The position numbers and the translations under genes are program-made. 64,000 bases of DNA from Acanthamoeba sp. SK_2022b (Eukaryota; Discosea; Longamoebia; Acanthamoebidae), in NCBI GenBank assembly GCA_027943245.1, contig JANDJZ010000050.1, positions 123,555-187,554 of the forward strand, read 5' to 3'. Shown piece after piece: positions 34,520 through 47,177 of the stretch. Positions within the stretch are counted from its first letter, which is position 1. Every line of letters begins with the position of its first letter. Under the pieces are notes generated by a model, which saw only the letters and a program-made list of their open reading frames with translations, searched no databases and was not told where the DNA came from.

Positions 34520-36512
34520 TCACACGTCGAAGCGCTCGAGCTCCAGTTCTATGAGGCGCTTGATCTTACTCTTTCGCCGTGGGGTTAGACAAAGCGACTT
34601 CTTGGCCAACCCGTTGTTGCGTTCTTCGGCGATGTATTGCTCGCTTACCTTTCACGTAGGTTAGGTCCCAGGTCAGCTGAAGCTATCTCCGATTGCACGA
34701 CAGACAAGAGAGCAAGAGAGAGAGAGAGAGAGAGAGTACCTTCTTGGCGATGTCTCGAAAATGAGACGACGACAAGATCTTCTTCTTGAAAAAGGGCATC
34801 AGCTCCGTGCGCACTGCAGATAGAGCTTGAAACTGGTGTTGGGCGAGGAGAGACGGGACCGGAAGCAAAGGTGGAGACGAAGACGGAGAAGGGGCTGGCG
34901 AGCTGGCAGAGGCCGAAGAGGTGTCGTGGAGGCAAGACGTCGACGAAGAAGCCGCAGAGTAGACCCCAAACGAAGTCGATCGAGATGAGGGCGTGTGAGG
35001 AATGGCAAACGGCGAGAGCGACGGGGAGGGCGTGGGAGACAACGTCTGGCCGTACGGGTGCTGCTGAGATAAGGAGTTGGTCGTGGTGCTCGATGATAAA
35101 GAGGACGATGGCGAAGGCACGAGAGAGAAGCAGAGCGAGTGGATTTGGTTGGGCCGGTTCTCCTTGTCGCACGGCGCGCCTGTCTTCCGCTGGCGCTGCT
35201 GCCCGCGTTGAGTCGTCGAGGCACTGCCGCCTGTCCCTTTCTTGAGGCCTCGCGCGCCAGTGGCTGCGGCGGCGGCAGTGGGCGACGACGAAATCGCGAG
35301 GCCAAGTGAGCGCGGTAGTGGGAAGCACGAGGAGAGGCTGGCCGTGGGATCCGACGACGCGGGCGAGAGTTGGATGGGCGAGCGCGCCGGCGTGCACTGC
35401 GATTCGCTGCTGCTGGGGTCGTCCTGCGATAAAGAGGGGAAGTAGGCCGTAATCGTTGACAGCGACCTGACGCCAGCGCGCCCCGTTTCCTGGTGCCCCT
35501 CTGTGGCGCGGGCCTTTTCGTTCGCGTTCATGACCCACAGCTGCGTGGGCGTGTACTGCTCGCTGCTGGCGCTCCCGAGGCTGCTGCTGCTGCTCGACGA
35601 CGACGACGACAGCGATGACGAAGACCCTTCATTGGCTTCGCTGTCGTCGTCCTCGATAAGGACTACCTCGTTGGCCCGGTCTTGGCGCTGTGCGTGGCAG
35701 TGTTGTCGTGCCTCGAAGGCTTCGGCGATCGTGCTCTGGCGTGCCACTCGAGGCCGCTTGCGTTCCCTCTCCCCCGCGCTTGATTGCGCGGCCGCGTCCT
35801 CCTCCTGCGAGCGCCTCTTGGTCGCTTCCCGCTTCTTTCTCGCCCGCGTGTTGCGCAGGCGCCGACCATCCTGCGAGAAGATGGCCATGGCTGCATCGTC
35901 GCCGCTACTGTCGTTGTCCAGCCGGCCCTCCCTCCTCTCCATTCGCTCCTGATCCCTCTGCAGCCACCGCAGCTCGTCGTCGTCTTCATTGTCATCGTCT
36001 GCGCCCTCCTCCCTTTCGATCTCCCCGTCGGACCGGTCGTCGATGAATGAGTTGTTCGCGCCAGCGCCAGCGTCATCGCCATCGCCACCGTCACCGCCGT
36101 ATGCTGCCTGAAGCTCCTAATAGTGCCGTCCGCCATTATAAAGCGCATTCGGGCAAGCGCGGTCCGCGGTTGGTGCACGTACATGGACGTCATACTCGTG
36201 GCGCTGTTCCTTTTCCTCGACCCTCACCACTCGTCGCACGCTGCCAGAGTCCTAAAAATCTGAGGTGAATTCGATGTTCACAACCGAGAACAGATGTCAA
36301 AACGAAAAGGTGTTCACCTGAGATTGGGTGAGGCAAGTGAACTTTTGCTTGCAGAGTGGACAGGAGTTGGCAACCTTGCTCCACTCCAAAATGCATGAGT
36401 AACAGAAAACGTGGCAGCAGCCGTTCAGCTCTCCAGTGCCCTGCGGGCCTTTATTGCCCGCCTCCTCCAGGCATATGGCGCACACCATGGCCGACGTTTC
36501 ATCTCCCTCCAT
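34520..36512 (-). CDS. RING-finger protein, PHRF1-like
   Basis: ATG 36512 (MEGDETSAMV) leads directly into a C3HC4 RING: CAICLEEAGNK, then GCCHVFCYSCILEW and CPLCKQKF. It is followed by the linker DSGSVRRVVRVEEKEQRHEY that such nuclear RING proteins show. Then comes an acidic stretch with NNSFIDDRSDGEIE, basic runs, poly-Ser and Pro/Ser-rich low complexity (about 300 aa), and a conserved-looking end VRTELMPFFKKKILSSSHFR, spliced through LTWDLTY to IKRLIELELERFDV, with the stop at 34520. The N-terminal RING plus a C-terminal 'VKxxLKPFxxKxxI' helix recalls animal PHRF1 (which also has a PHD, not seen here). Likely a nuclear E3 ubiquitin ligase (inference). An in-frame ATG at 36611 would lengthen it by 33 aa. 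Confidence 0.65.
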
Positions 36513-36829
36513 CGCTCTGCCTCTCGTCGTCCAGCTGTTGCATCCGCGCAGCTTGTTGTCTACTCTGGACCAGCCTTCCCGCCGAGCATAACGGAAAGCT
36601 TTTAATACCATTTTTCATCTTCTTAGAATTATTTTTTGCTCACGCGGAGAACCACGACGGTTCGAGAGGAGCCACGGCAACAGAGGATGGGGAGGATGAA
36701 GCGATGGTTTCCATAGGCATCATTTCTACATCATTCTCGGACAACGTGTCACCTGCTCACACGGGCCAAAAACATGGAGTGGTGGCCGGTTAGCACTTGA
36801 TCGGCAAGCTGGTAGTTGTCCAAGCAGAG

Positions 36830-37666
36830 TCACTCCGTACGGTAGGGTTGTGTCTGCGTGTCGACGATGAGGGTGAGATATCGAGAGACGTTGTCGACCC
36901 CCAAAGTGAGGTGCACGCCCTGCGGGTGGAAAAAGGACTCGTTCTCGTGCTTCATGAACGCAACCAACCTTCGTCGCGCCTGCAAAGTGTTGGAAAAGTG
37001 ACACAAAGTGAATGAGTTGAGTGAACTAAGGTGGCGTGCGACATGTGCTCCCGCACCGATATGACCCGCGACAGAGAGAGATAGGAGATGAAGAGGGCGA
37101 GGCAGAACGAAAGGACCACGAAAATGACCCGCTGGTAGACCTCCCAGAGGGGACCACTTTGTGGGGTGGTGTAGTGTGGTGTGAGTGAGTGACGTGCATG
37201 AAGCGGAAGTTGGGCGCTCAGCTGCACCGGTCGCCGCCTCACACGTCCAACAACGAGAAGAGAGTGTGGGGCACATACCCGAGCACGGCAGCCACAAGAA
37301 GAGCCCACACGACGTACGTGCCGCCCACCACCACAATTGCTGTTTGGGTGTGCGCACACAAGAGGTCAGAGCGGGGCAAACGAGGAGCAGAGCGAAAGAC
37401 TTGCCCTTGAGGATGGTCTCCTTCTTCAGCATCGTCTCTGCATTCAATCGGGAGACGAACTCCTTCCACGACGCCTCCTCCACCTGCGCAAGCCCAGATG
37501 GAAATCCATCAACTGTGGATTTGTGTAGATAAAGACAAGTGCGACGATCTTAGTGACAAACCTTGTCCATTAGCTCAATAGGCCATATCCGGTCGAATTG
37601 AGGGTAGAATTTCTCGTTTGTCTGAAGGGTGAAGGACTTCTGGTGTGGTCGTTCGCCGTTCTCCAT
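36830..37666 (-). CDS. Golgin A7/ERF4-like membrane protein
   Basis: ATG 37666 gives MENGERPHQKSFTLQTNEKF with YPQFDRIWPIELMDK, spliced to VEEASWKEFVSRLNAETMLK. A hydrophobic exon follows (AIVVVGGTYVVWALLVAAVL), then another (VIFVVLSFCLALFISYLSLS), then ARRRLVAFMKHENESFFHPQ and GVHLTLGVDNVSRYLTLIVD, with the stop at 36830. The layout 'F..xFP..L...F...LN', hydrophobic middle and C-terminal 'xxENxxxFxPxGxxL' matches the Golgin A7/Erf4 domain. Members are accessory subunits of DHHC palmitoyltransferases that acylate Ras at the Golgi/ER. Two clear membrane spans are stronger than in animal GOLGA7. The assignment rests on motif shape, so it is moderate. Confidence 0.5.
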
Positions 37667-38436
37667 CCAGTATTACGCCTCAAGGGATTACCAGTGGTAA
37701 AAGTAGTTGTGCGTAATGCATAGTGACGATGAGCAGTGCGGCTGCCTTGCCTGCTTATTTTCGCTCCACTTTTCCCCTCCTTTCGCAGCTTTTTTCTACT
37801 TCTGTTTTTTGTTTGCGGGACCAACCCAGCAACATGAGCGCAGAGGAGCTCCTGCAACGTCTATGCCTTACCCTTTCTTGCAATTTTCTTTCTTGCTTTT
37901 ATCTTTTCTTTTGCTCCCACAATGTCTGTGCGAAGAAGCGCGTAGCCGTCCAAAGCGGCAGCACACCTAGAGGCAGAGAATGGGTGTGTGGGCGTAATGC
38001 TTGCAAAGATGAGTTCTACGCTACTTCGATTCCATCATGCAAGTCTGGTAGCCACAGGTCCGAAGAACCTGTCTCATCATGAGCAAGCGATTACGTCGGT
38101 GTGTTCGTCAAGAACTCGTCTACATGGTGGCTGGCCTGACGTCGGCATAGACGTTGGGCTGGCCCCAACCTCAACGCAGAGAGTAAACTCTGCTTCACCA
38201 ACAAATCGCCTGGCCGCAAGGTCGGGATCCCCCTGGACCCCAATACCCCCTAACACCGCGTGATTCGCCACCAAGCGACGCCCTCCCACACCCACCTTTT
38301 TTCCACGAAGGCGAGAGCAAAAGACGGAGACGTGACATCACTTGATCTTTGCTTCAAAAGAAGCCTTAGCCCTTAGCCCAACCCCGGGGCCTCACAAGAA
38401 CCAACACAGCGCGTATGTACATGCATGGAAAGCGAT
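37667..38436. other. Gap with a possible small plus-strand gene (37834-38340)
   Basis: ATG 37834 (MSAEELLQ) has a good start context and a T/C-rich possible intron after it. Downstream frames with NLNAESKLCFTNKSPGRKV and VRRTCLIMSKRLRRCVRQEL are open only in pieces. No family is recognised and splicing cannot be fixed. The rest shows nothing definite. Confidence 0.2.
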
Positions 38437-40305
<1,869 letters not shown>

Positions 40306-40495
40306 CTTTCTTGCTTTCCTTGCAAGAGATTATCAATTGCAAATAACAGATCAATCCACAGCCAAAGAGATGATGGGATCAGATTGTGCCCTCCGCTAGG
40401 GCCAGACACGTCAAAAATTATTGTGGGACTAGTAGCAGAAAAGTTTTGGCGCCAACAAAATGGCCAACCAAAAGAGAACACAACGCCAAGCTCCC

Positions 40496-42200
40496 TCACA
40501 AGAAAAAACGCCTCCTGCTGGTCTCGTTCTCTTTCTGCTCTCGCGACAGCAGGGACAAGTTAGAACACACCATGGAACACACGCCACAGCAACAAAGAAA
40601 GGACGAGAGTGCGGACCTTGTAGACCCATTCATACTCACCGTGCTCGCTATCGAAGGTACCGTGCTGGATGCTGCGCAGCTTGAGCGTGAACCTCGGTCC
40701 AATCTCCTGCAGCCGCGCCTTCTTCTCGTTCTCGTAGATGTATCTGCAGCACGTAAGGCGTCAGCTGGCAGACCACCGACCACTTATGAGCTAGAAGAAG
40801 CAAGTGGGGGGGGGGGTATATGGCATGCCTGTGATGCCTGAAGAAGATGAAGTCACGCTGGTTGTGGAAGGTGACGACTCGTCGGCCCTTAAAGTCTGGC
40901 TTCAGAGGGAAGATGGACGCAAACATGCGACCCACAGTGTGGCCCAACCCTTTTGGGTGCCCAGCAGGTCAGCAGAGTCAGTTGCGAAGAATGGCCAAGG
41001 CCTGCCCCTCGTGAGAATAGGGGAAGGTACGGGTGTTGAAGTTGTTCAAGATGAGCTCTGGAAGGTGCTCGGATGGCGTGGCGTGGTTTCTGATCTTCTT
41101 CATGAGCTTCACTGACGTGATCTTGAAGTGGAACGTCGGTCCCTCGGGCAAGTTGATCAATAGCGCGCCGTCTAGCAAAGAGTTAAAGGAAGACAAACGA
41201 AGCAAGGGTGGAATTGAAGCAGTGAAGAGAAGATGGAGATGGGAAGAAAAAGCAGGAAGGAGGGCAAGTGTTGAAAAGGATACTGACTCCTCGCAAGCCA
41301 CCGCCTCGGTCTTCGTTGATGACGATGAGGGCGGTGAACTCCCGCTCTTTGGCCCAGGACACGATCTTCTTGAGCTCGAAGGTGCCTCGCTTGCGGAACG
41401 ACGAGTTGGGAATAACCTTGAGCAGGTCCTCAATGAAAGTGAACGAGGTCTGCACGATGAAGGGAGGAAAGGTCAGAACGCAGACCTTCTGCCCGCTGCG
41501 CATGCACCATCACCTTTGTGGGCTTTTGCGAAGTGGTGAAGAGGATCTTGGGCGTCTTCTCGCCCCTGAAGAACGCGGAGAACTCGTCGATGGCCTCGTC
41601 CTCAATGACTTCCTTCACATGGGAAAGGGCACCAACAAGAAGAGAAGGTCAGATAGAGTGACGTCTAGCGCAGCCAGGGCCTCTTACCGCATCGTCAGGC
41701 TTGACGATGGTTTCATCAAACTCTCTGGTGTTTTCAATCGTGCGAGGCTCGAGCTTCGGCGGCGCCTGAAGGAGAAGGTTGGCGTTGTGCAATTGTAAGG
41801 ATTGATTGTTCCTCACAAAATCAGCTCAGCGATTTGGGGTGGTGAAACGAACCTTGTCGCCAAGTCTTGCCCTCTCCTTTTGCCTCTTGTTTCGTTCTTG
41901 CGATTTTAATCTCTTCTTTTCAGCCTTGATTTTATGATATACTTCGCTTCGCTTCATCTTATTGGGAATGGCCGACGGCATGACGCGGAAGCCCTCAGGC
42001 AGATTTCCGTACACATACCGGGGGCGCTCGGGAGGCGCATCAGCACCATCGCTTTTGCCAGCAGTTCCCTCCTTCTTCGCCCTCTTCTCAGCCTTACGGG
42101 GCGATGCACCGCCCTTGCCTCCGGCCTTCTTTTTCCGGCCTTCATCCACCGAATCGTCAGCCTTCCTCTTTTTTACGTTTTTCTTTTCGGGCTTCTCCAT
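40496..42200 (-). CDS. RPF1: Ribosome production factor 1, Brix domain (RPF1)
   Basis: ATG 42200 begins a Lys-rich nuclear/nucleolar N-terminus ([20 protein letters not shown]), then [20 protein letters not shown]. The Brix domain follows: [143 protein letters not shown] and [14 protein letters not shown], spliced to [12 protein letters not shown], with the stop at 40496. The C-terminus aligns with human RPF1 (EYEWVHK...SRRKFHL). RPF1 acts in 60S subunit assembly and 27S pre-rRNA processing in the nucleolus. One intron carries an 11-nt C run on this strand (40806-40816). Confidence 0.93.
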
Positions 42201-42515
42201 CTGCTTGTTCGTTATAACAATTGATGGTGTGAGATGGTTCGAACTTCTCCGATCTTTCTCGAGCCCGAGATTTTACCTTCTACCACAGAAATTGTTAGAG
42301 AGCAAAGAAATGAAAAAGAAATTCTATCGACCATTCAGAGGTGGCGGCGAAGCTCCTGAAGGTCAACTGATGGTCAACGGAAGAGTTGACTTCAATTGGT
42401 CGCCAAGGCGAAACGACCGCGACCGCTCCGAGAAGGTTCCCTCTGGAGTCTGCCACTTTCCTACAGGCCACAAAAGGCTGCTGTGCCGCCACTTCCAGAA
42501 CATACACAAAGAGAC
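42201..42515. promoter_or_regulatory. Divergent promoter region, RPF1 / DA1-like gene
   Basis: 315 bp between divergent start codons. The DA1-like frame stays open upstream to about 42396 without an ATG, so its transcript likely starts here. No specific motif is claimed. Confidence 0.4.
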
Positions 42516-44248
42516 ATGAGAAAACAAGCTTCACGTATAGCTCTGGCAGCTCCTCGGGTGATGCCTCGAACCAGGCAAGCCCGTGCTGCGTCCTTCGCGG
42601 TCCCCCGCACTCTGCGAACGCCTGGCGCGCGAAGAGGTTATGCACACATGAAGCCGGGCTGCTCCGCATGCCTCTACCGACACGAATGCTTTCCCGCCCA
42701 CTTCGCCCTTCCTCCCGTCCAGGCACAGGCCGGCCACGGCCTCTGGGACAGCCCGAGCCTTCGGCGACTGCTCCCGCCCACGCTCTTCGCCATCTCGGCT
42801 ATGGCCACCGGCCTGTTCGTATGGACCGAACGCGAGCGACTGGCTGGTTTGGCCGAGCGCCTGGAGAGGTTCGTCGGCTCGTCGTTGCTCTCGGAGCTCA
42901 ACGTAGCAGACAAGACGACGACAACCAGCACCGAGGAAGATCGACGACGGGTGTGGGACCAGCTCGCCACACGGCCTGAGATCCTCAACAGCTTTCTCTT
43001 CTGCTCGTGCGGCTGTGGCGAGAAGGTGGACTTCCACAGCGGCCAGTTCGAAATGAAGTCGGGCCGCGTCTTCACCCGCGCCCACTTCCGCTGCGATGGC
43101 TGCGGCAAGCCACTGCAGGGCACCACCAGCTGCCCCGGCGACCAACACGACCACCGCGAGGAGGACGGGTGGGTGTTCCACAAGGAGGGCAAGCTCTACT
43201 GCGTGCACGACTTCATGGACCGATTCTGCCACACATGCGCGGGCTGCGGGCACGAGCTGGGTGACCAGCTGGCCGTCGACCCGCGGCTTGGCGACGCCTT
43301 CTGCGTGGACTGCTTCCAGCACTCTGCCAGCGGCGACCAGGATATCGACCGTCACTTCAAGATGCTCGAACGCGTCGAGTCGCCGTCGCAGGGCGACAAG
43401 CTCATGAAGGAGGTTAAGCAGTGGCTCAGCAAAGGTGCCTCCCATCTACAGTGCTCACCTTTGTTGCGGTAATGCCGCTCTGAGCGTGGCCTCACACTTT
43501 CTTGCTCATGGTCGTGTAGAGATGGGGATCGAGTTTGTGGGCGCCGATGGAGACATTCCTCTCTCCCTGTACCGACCGGAGAAGCTGGAGCGGCTCCAGG
43601 CCATGGGCAAGGCGAGGAACAGCCTGGCCAAGGGCGACAAGAAGGGCAGCCCGCTAGGTCTCACTGTCAAGCAGGCCTGCCGACCATCCATCTTCGCCAA
43701 GAAGGTATCGTACCACCTCGCCACGGCCCACACAACAACGAATCGATACTGATCCTATCTCCGTCCAACTTGCAGACCTACGCGCCCAAGGAAGTCATCT
43801 TGGCCAAGGGTCTTAGCAAAGACCACGCAGGCGCAGTTCTTGCCCACGAGATGATGCACTGCTGGATTGGTAAGTCTTTTGCTGCTTCACCAGTCTCTGA
43901 CGTCAGCAGAAATTGCTGACACTTCTCCCGTGTTCTGCTTCCTTCGCAGCCCTGTACCTTTCGCAGGCTTCCGAGCTTCCAGAGGAGGTGGAGGAGGGCC
44001 TGTGCGAGCTGATGAGCTACTTCTGGCTCGTGCAAAAGCGGGACCAGACGGCGCAGCCCTCGGCCGACAGAAAGGAGGCGGAGTTCCTCCTGGGGCGAAT
44101 GGAGCGGAACTGGGACAACGCCCAGGGCCGCGGCTTCCACCGCGCACTGGCGTCGCTGCAGACCCAAGAGGACGGCAACATGCAGCTGCTTCTGGCCCAC
44201 GCCCGACGACACTCTGACTTCCCCTCTACCACCCTCGCCTCTCTCTAG
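42516..44248 (+). CDS. DA1-like LIM-domain metallopeptidase with N-terminal membrane anchor
   Basis: A long first exon from ATG 42516. The N-terminus is Arg/Ala/Ser-rich (MRKQASRIALAAPRVMPRTR), like a mitochondrial presequence, followed near residue 88 by a hydrophobic span (LLPPTLFAISAMATGLFVW). A Cys/His-rich LIM-like module follows: FCSCGCGEKVDF, FRCDGCGKPLQG, YCVHDFMDRFCHTCAGCG, AFCVDCF. After an intron comes the DA1 peptidase: MGIEFVGADGDIPLSLYRPE, KLERLQAMGKARN, LGLTVKQACRPSIFAKK, VILAKGLSKDHAGAVLAHEM, MHCWI, then ALYLSQASELPEEVEEGLCE. HEMMH with the downstream Glu (EEGLCEL) is the zinc site. Plant DA1 enzymes cut growth regulators and are activated by ubiquitination; the UIMs of plant DA1 are not seen. 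The stop is at 44248. Confidence 0.85.
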
Positions 44249-44415
44249 ATCTATCCGCCCCTTGTCTCCTTTCGGTGCCTGTATTCACGCACGATGAATA
44301 GATGTACATACAACTTGGGGTGTCGCTGTAGATAGACAACCAATTACTCGCGCACGTGGTTGAGTGAAGAAGAGGGTTCAGTGCATGTACAAGCGGGTCC
44401 CGCGCGGCCTGATGG

Positions 44416-45839
44416 TCAGAGCGTGGTGGCGCAGTAGGAAGCGAGGAAGGGCGAACGGTAGCCGTCTTGGCGGTAGGTGATGGGGAAGAAGGTCTCCTCC
44501 ATCTCTTCTGAGCCCCACCTCTTGTACCTCCCGTAAATGTACTGGCCCCAACCAAACCACCGCAACGTCAGCATCAGCGCTCAATGGAGGTCACGTCGGG
44601 TCAGCTCAGGACGCACCCCGACACCGGTGGGCTGGAAAGTGGCGTGGCTAGGGAGGAAGTGAATGGCGAGGCTCCGCCTGATCCTGGACTTGTCCGTGTT
44701 GGGACCCGAGCCATGCCACGTCGGTCCGCTCTGTGCCCATGCCAACACACGCGTGAGTTGCCGTGTGGCCTCGTGGCGGAGAAACTGAACCGTACGTGGA
44801 AAGCAGCGCCGCCTGCTGGTACCTCGACAGGCACCACCTCGGGCCGAGGAAGGCCCAAATGCTGAGCCGCCTGCGTCCACGCCGATCACACGACGTAAAA
44901 GCAGGGAGAAGGGGTTGATGAGAGCAGACCACCCCAAGGAAGCAGGGCTTTGATTACGTGGTCGAGTGAGGCCCGGTAGTCTTGAGCCGTGAAGAACGCG
45001 TTCTGGAGCATCTTGCTCTCCTGAGGCCACTTGTGCGAACCTCTGCTCTCGACAAACAGCTAGACGCACTCAGAACGGGGTTCCAGGTTCCTGTTGGCTG
45101 GCGATCATGTATAGTAGGCGATGGAGAGCACCTCACGTATTCCAGCGTGCCAGCGGTTCGCGAAGTGTCATCCAAGGCTATCCAGCAAGTGATCAGCTCT
45201 CGACGCTAGGCACATGTCATCCGTAAGCGATCGAGTGAGCGGTGGGCACCAAAGGAGGCGCGCAGCAGAACGTACAGGGTTGAGGAAGTCGAAGTAGGGG
45301 GCATCCTGGTGGAAGGAGACCGCTCTGGTTCCGGGAGGCTTCCACCAGATGTCATCTTGGCCCACACGGGTGCCCGTCCACCCGGCCAACTCTGCTGCCA
45401 GCCGCCCCAGGCGCTCGCTCAACACCACCGATGCGATCGTGTAGTCGCTCTTCCACTAGTACGAACGTTAGCTTGCAGTTATGCACACAATATGGCACAA
45501 GAAGCGAGGCGCACGCTGTTCACGATCTCGCGAGTGACATCGTCGCGGCCCATGCCCTCTCGCCAGTGCCACTCGTCGGGGTACACCCCCGTGTCAAACT
45601 CGCCCCTAACAAGGTGTTAACAAGAAAATAAAAATCTATATTTATCTATATTTTTGGTAAGAAAAAATAGTTGAAAAAAGCATCAAGGAGAAGCACCTGA
45701 AGAGAGGGGCGAAGCGAGTCTTGATGGCTTCGGCCAGGCTGGGGTCGATCAATCTATCGACCACAAGAAAGCCGTCCTCCTGAAACTGCCTCTTCTGCTC
45801 TGGCGTGAAGGTGGTGCCTTCTGGGGCAGTTGTCAGCAT
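44416..45839 (-). CDS. Phytanoyl-CoA dioxygenase (PhyH) family protein
   Basis: ATG 45839 gives MLTTAPEGTTFTPEQKRQFQ then EDGFLVVDRLIDPSLAEAIK, the PhyH N-terminus. Next are GEFDTGVYPDEWHWREGMGR with DDVTREIVN, SDYTIASVVLSERLGRLAAE, GTRVGQDDIWWKPPGTRAVS and FHQDAPYFDFLNP (HxD iron ligands). Later exons give RPEVVPVEVPAGGAAFH, SGPTWHGSGPNTDKSRIRRS (second His), LAIHFLPSHATFQPTGVG and YIYGRYKRWGSEEMEETFFP, with the stop at 44416. The family uses Fe(II) and 2-oxoglutarate to hydroxylate lipids or small molecules; the substrate is not predictable. An in-frame upstream ATG at 45968 (MAERSGCC) is possible. Divergent from the cupin gene, 210 bp apart. Confidence 0.85.
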
Positions 45840-46049
45840 TCTCTTCAGAGCCCTGCAGCTATCGCACCTCCACCGCCCCAGTGCAGCTGTTGTCGTCCTT
45901 CTCATCTTTGCTCTTGGTAGTAACGAAATTTCGGCCTGGGTCGTGCAGCACCCCGACCGTTCGGCCACTTGCGGACGAGGGCCAGACGTCGGCGTTACGT
46001 GCGCGGGTATAAACGTCGTGCATGACCCATCTCGCTATCAAACCATCAG
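45840..46049. promoter_or_regulatory. Divergent promoter region, PhyH / cupin
   Basis: 210 bp between divergent start codons. No motif is claimed; sharing of a promoter is inferred from spacing. Confidence 0.4.
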
Positions 46050-46931
46050 ATGAAGCTTTCCAATACCCTTGTCCTGCTCCTGCTAACGCTGACGATGGTC
46101 GCAGGTACCCTGGCGCTTTTCTACACCCAGCAAGTTAACCTTACCACTCACCTCCCGCTCCACCGCAGCTCAAACGACGAGTCCCAGCGCCAACCCCAAT
46201 GCAGCGCTGATACAAACACTGAAGACAAGCGCAAGCCAGGTGGAGAGAGTGGCTGCGTTAGGGGACAACTTCATTTTCGACTTCCGGGGCAACTTAGGTG
46301 TATCGGAGGGTCGTGGGGGCAAGACGGTGGCTGCCACATCCCGTAACTTTCCAGCGCTCATCGGCAACGGCGTGGCTATGACCGTGGGCTACCTCGGTCC
46401 GTGTGGGATCAACCTGCCTCACACCCACCCTCGGGCCACTGAATTCAATTTCGTTGTTAACGTACTAGCTCCGTTCCCACAACTCCACCAGACAGTTCGC
46501 CAGAAGAACTAACGGATACGGCTACTAGGGGTCTTTCGAGGCCGGTTTCTTCATGGAAAACGGCAACAACTTCGTGATGACCAACGTGACCCAGGGCATG
46601 GCTGTGGTGTTCCCCCAAGGCGCGATCCACTTTGAACAGAATATGAACTGTGAACCTGCGGTCTTCGTGGCCGGCTTCAACAACGAAGACCCCGGTGTAT
46701 CGACCATTGCGACCAACTTCTTTGGACTGCCCACTACGGTCGCTCCTCTTCCTCGTAACACCTGAGCCAAATCGGCTACATTGCTGATCCATATGCGTCA
46801 CTCAGATCGTGGGCGCATCTTTGGGTGGCCTCAACATCTCCACCGTGGAAGATCTCAGGGCGATGCTCCCTGCGAACCCTGCTCTCGGTACTGAGGAATG
46901 CCGCCGCCGCTGCGGCCTTGCCCTCGACTGA
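46050..46931 (+). CDS. Secreted cupin, spherulin-1/germin-like
   Basis: Exon 1 from ATG 46050 is a signal peptide (MKLSNTLVLLLLTLTMVAG). It splices in phase to AQTTSPSANPNAALIQTLKT, then VERVAALGDNFIFDFRGNLG, the cupin motif 1 region GPCGINLPHTHPRATEFNFV, GSFEAGFFMENGNNFVMTNV, motif 2 GMAVVFPQGAIHFEQNMNCE, FVAGFNNEDPGVSTIATNFF and IVGASLGGLNISTVEDLRAM, ending CRRRCGLALD at 46931. The HTHPRATE / FPxGAIHFEQN pair is typical of Physarum spherulin-1 and plant germin-like proteins, which bind Mn through His/Glu. In Physarum the protein appears when cells encyst, so a cyst-wall or stress role is plausible here (inference). Confidence 0.88.
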
Positions 46932-47177
46932 CCTACAGCTGGCGCGCAAATCGCGACGTTTCGTTTCCAATTCGTAGATAAAAACCAGCACGCATAAGTT
47001 GTTCCCTTTTTCGGGCGAAATTTGGCCGGTGCGCTGTCGCTTTGTTCAGCAAGCTGGCGGTGTGGTCTCGTGGATCAGCCCCCTTGCCCTGCTTGGGCCT
47101 GGAACTAAAAGAACGGTGAGCGGAGAAGATATCTTCTTTAAGACGAACACTTAGTACACAGAAGTGGAGAAGGAGAG

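Noticed and set aside
42396..42515. Upstream extension of the DA1-like protein
   Set aside because: The frame is open but has no ATG before 42516, so the first ATG was chosen.
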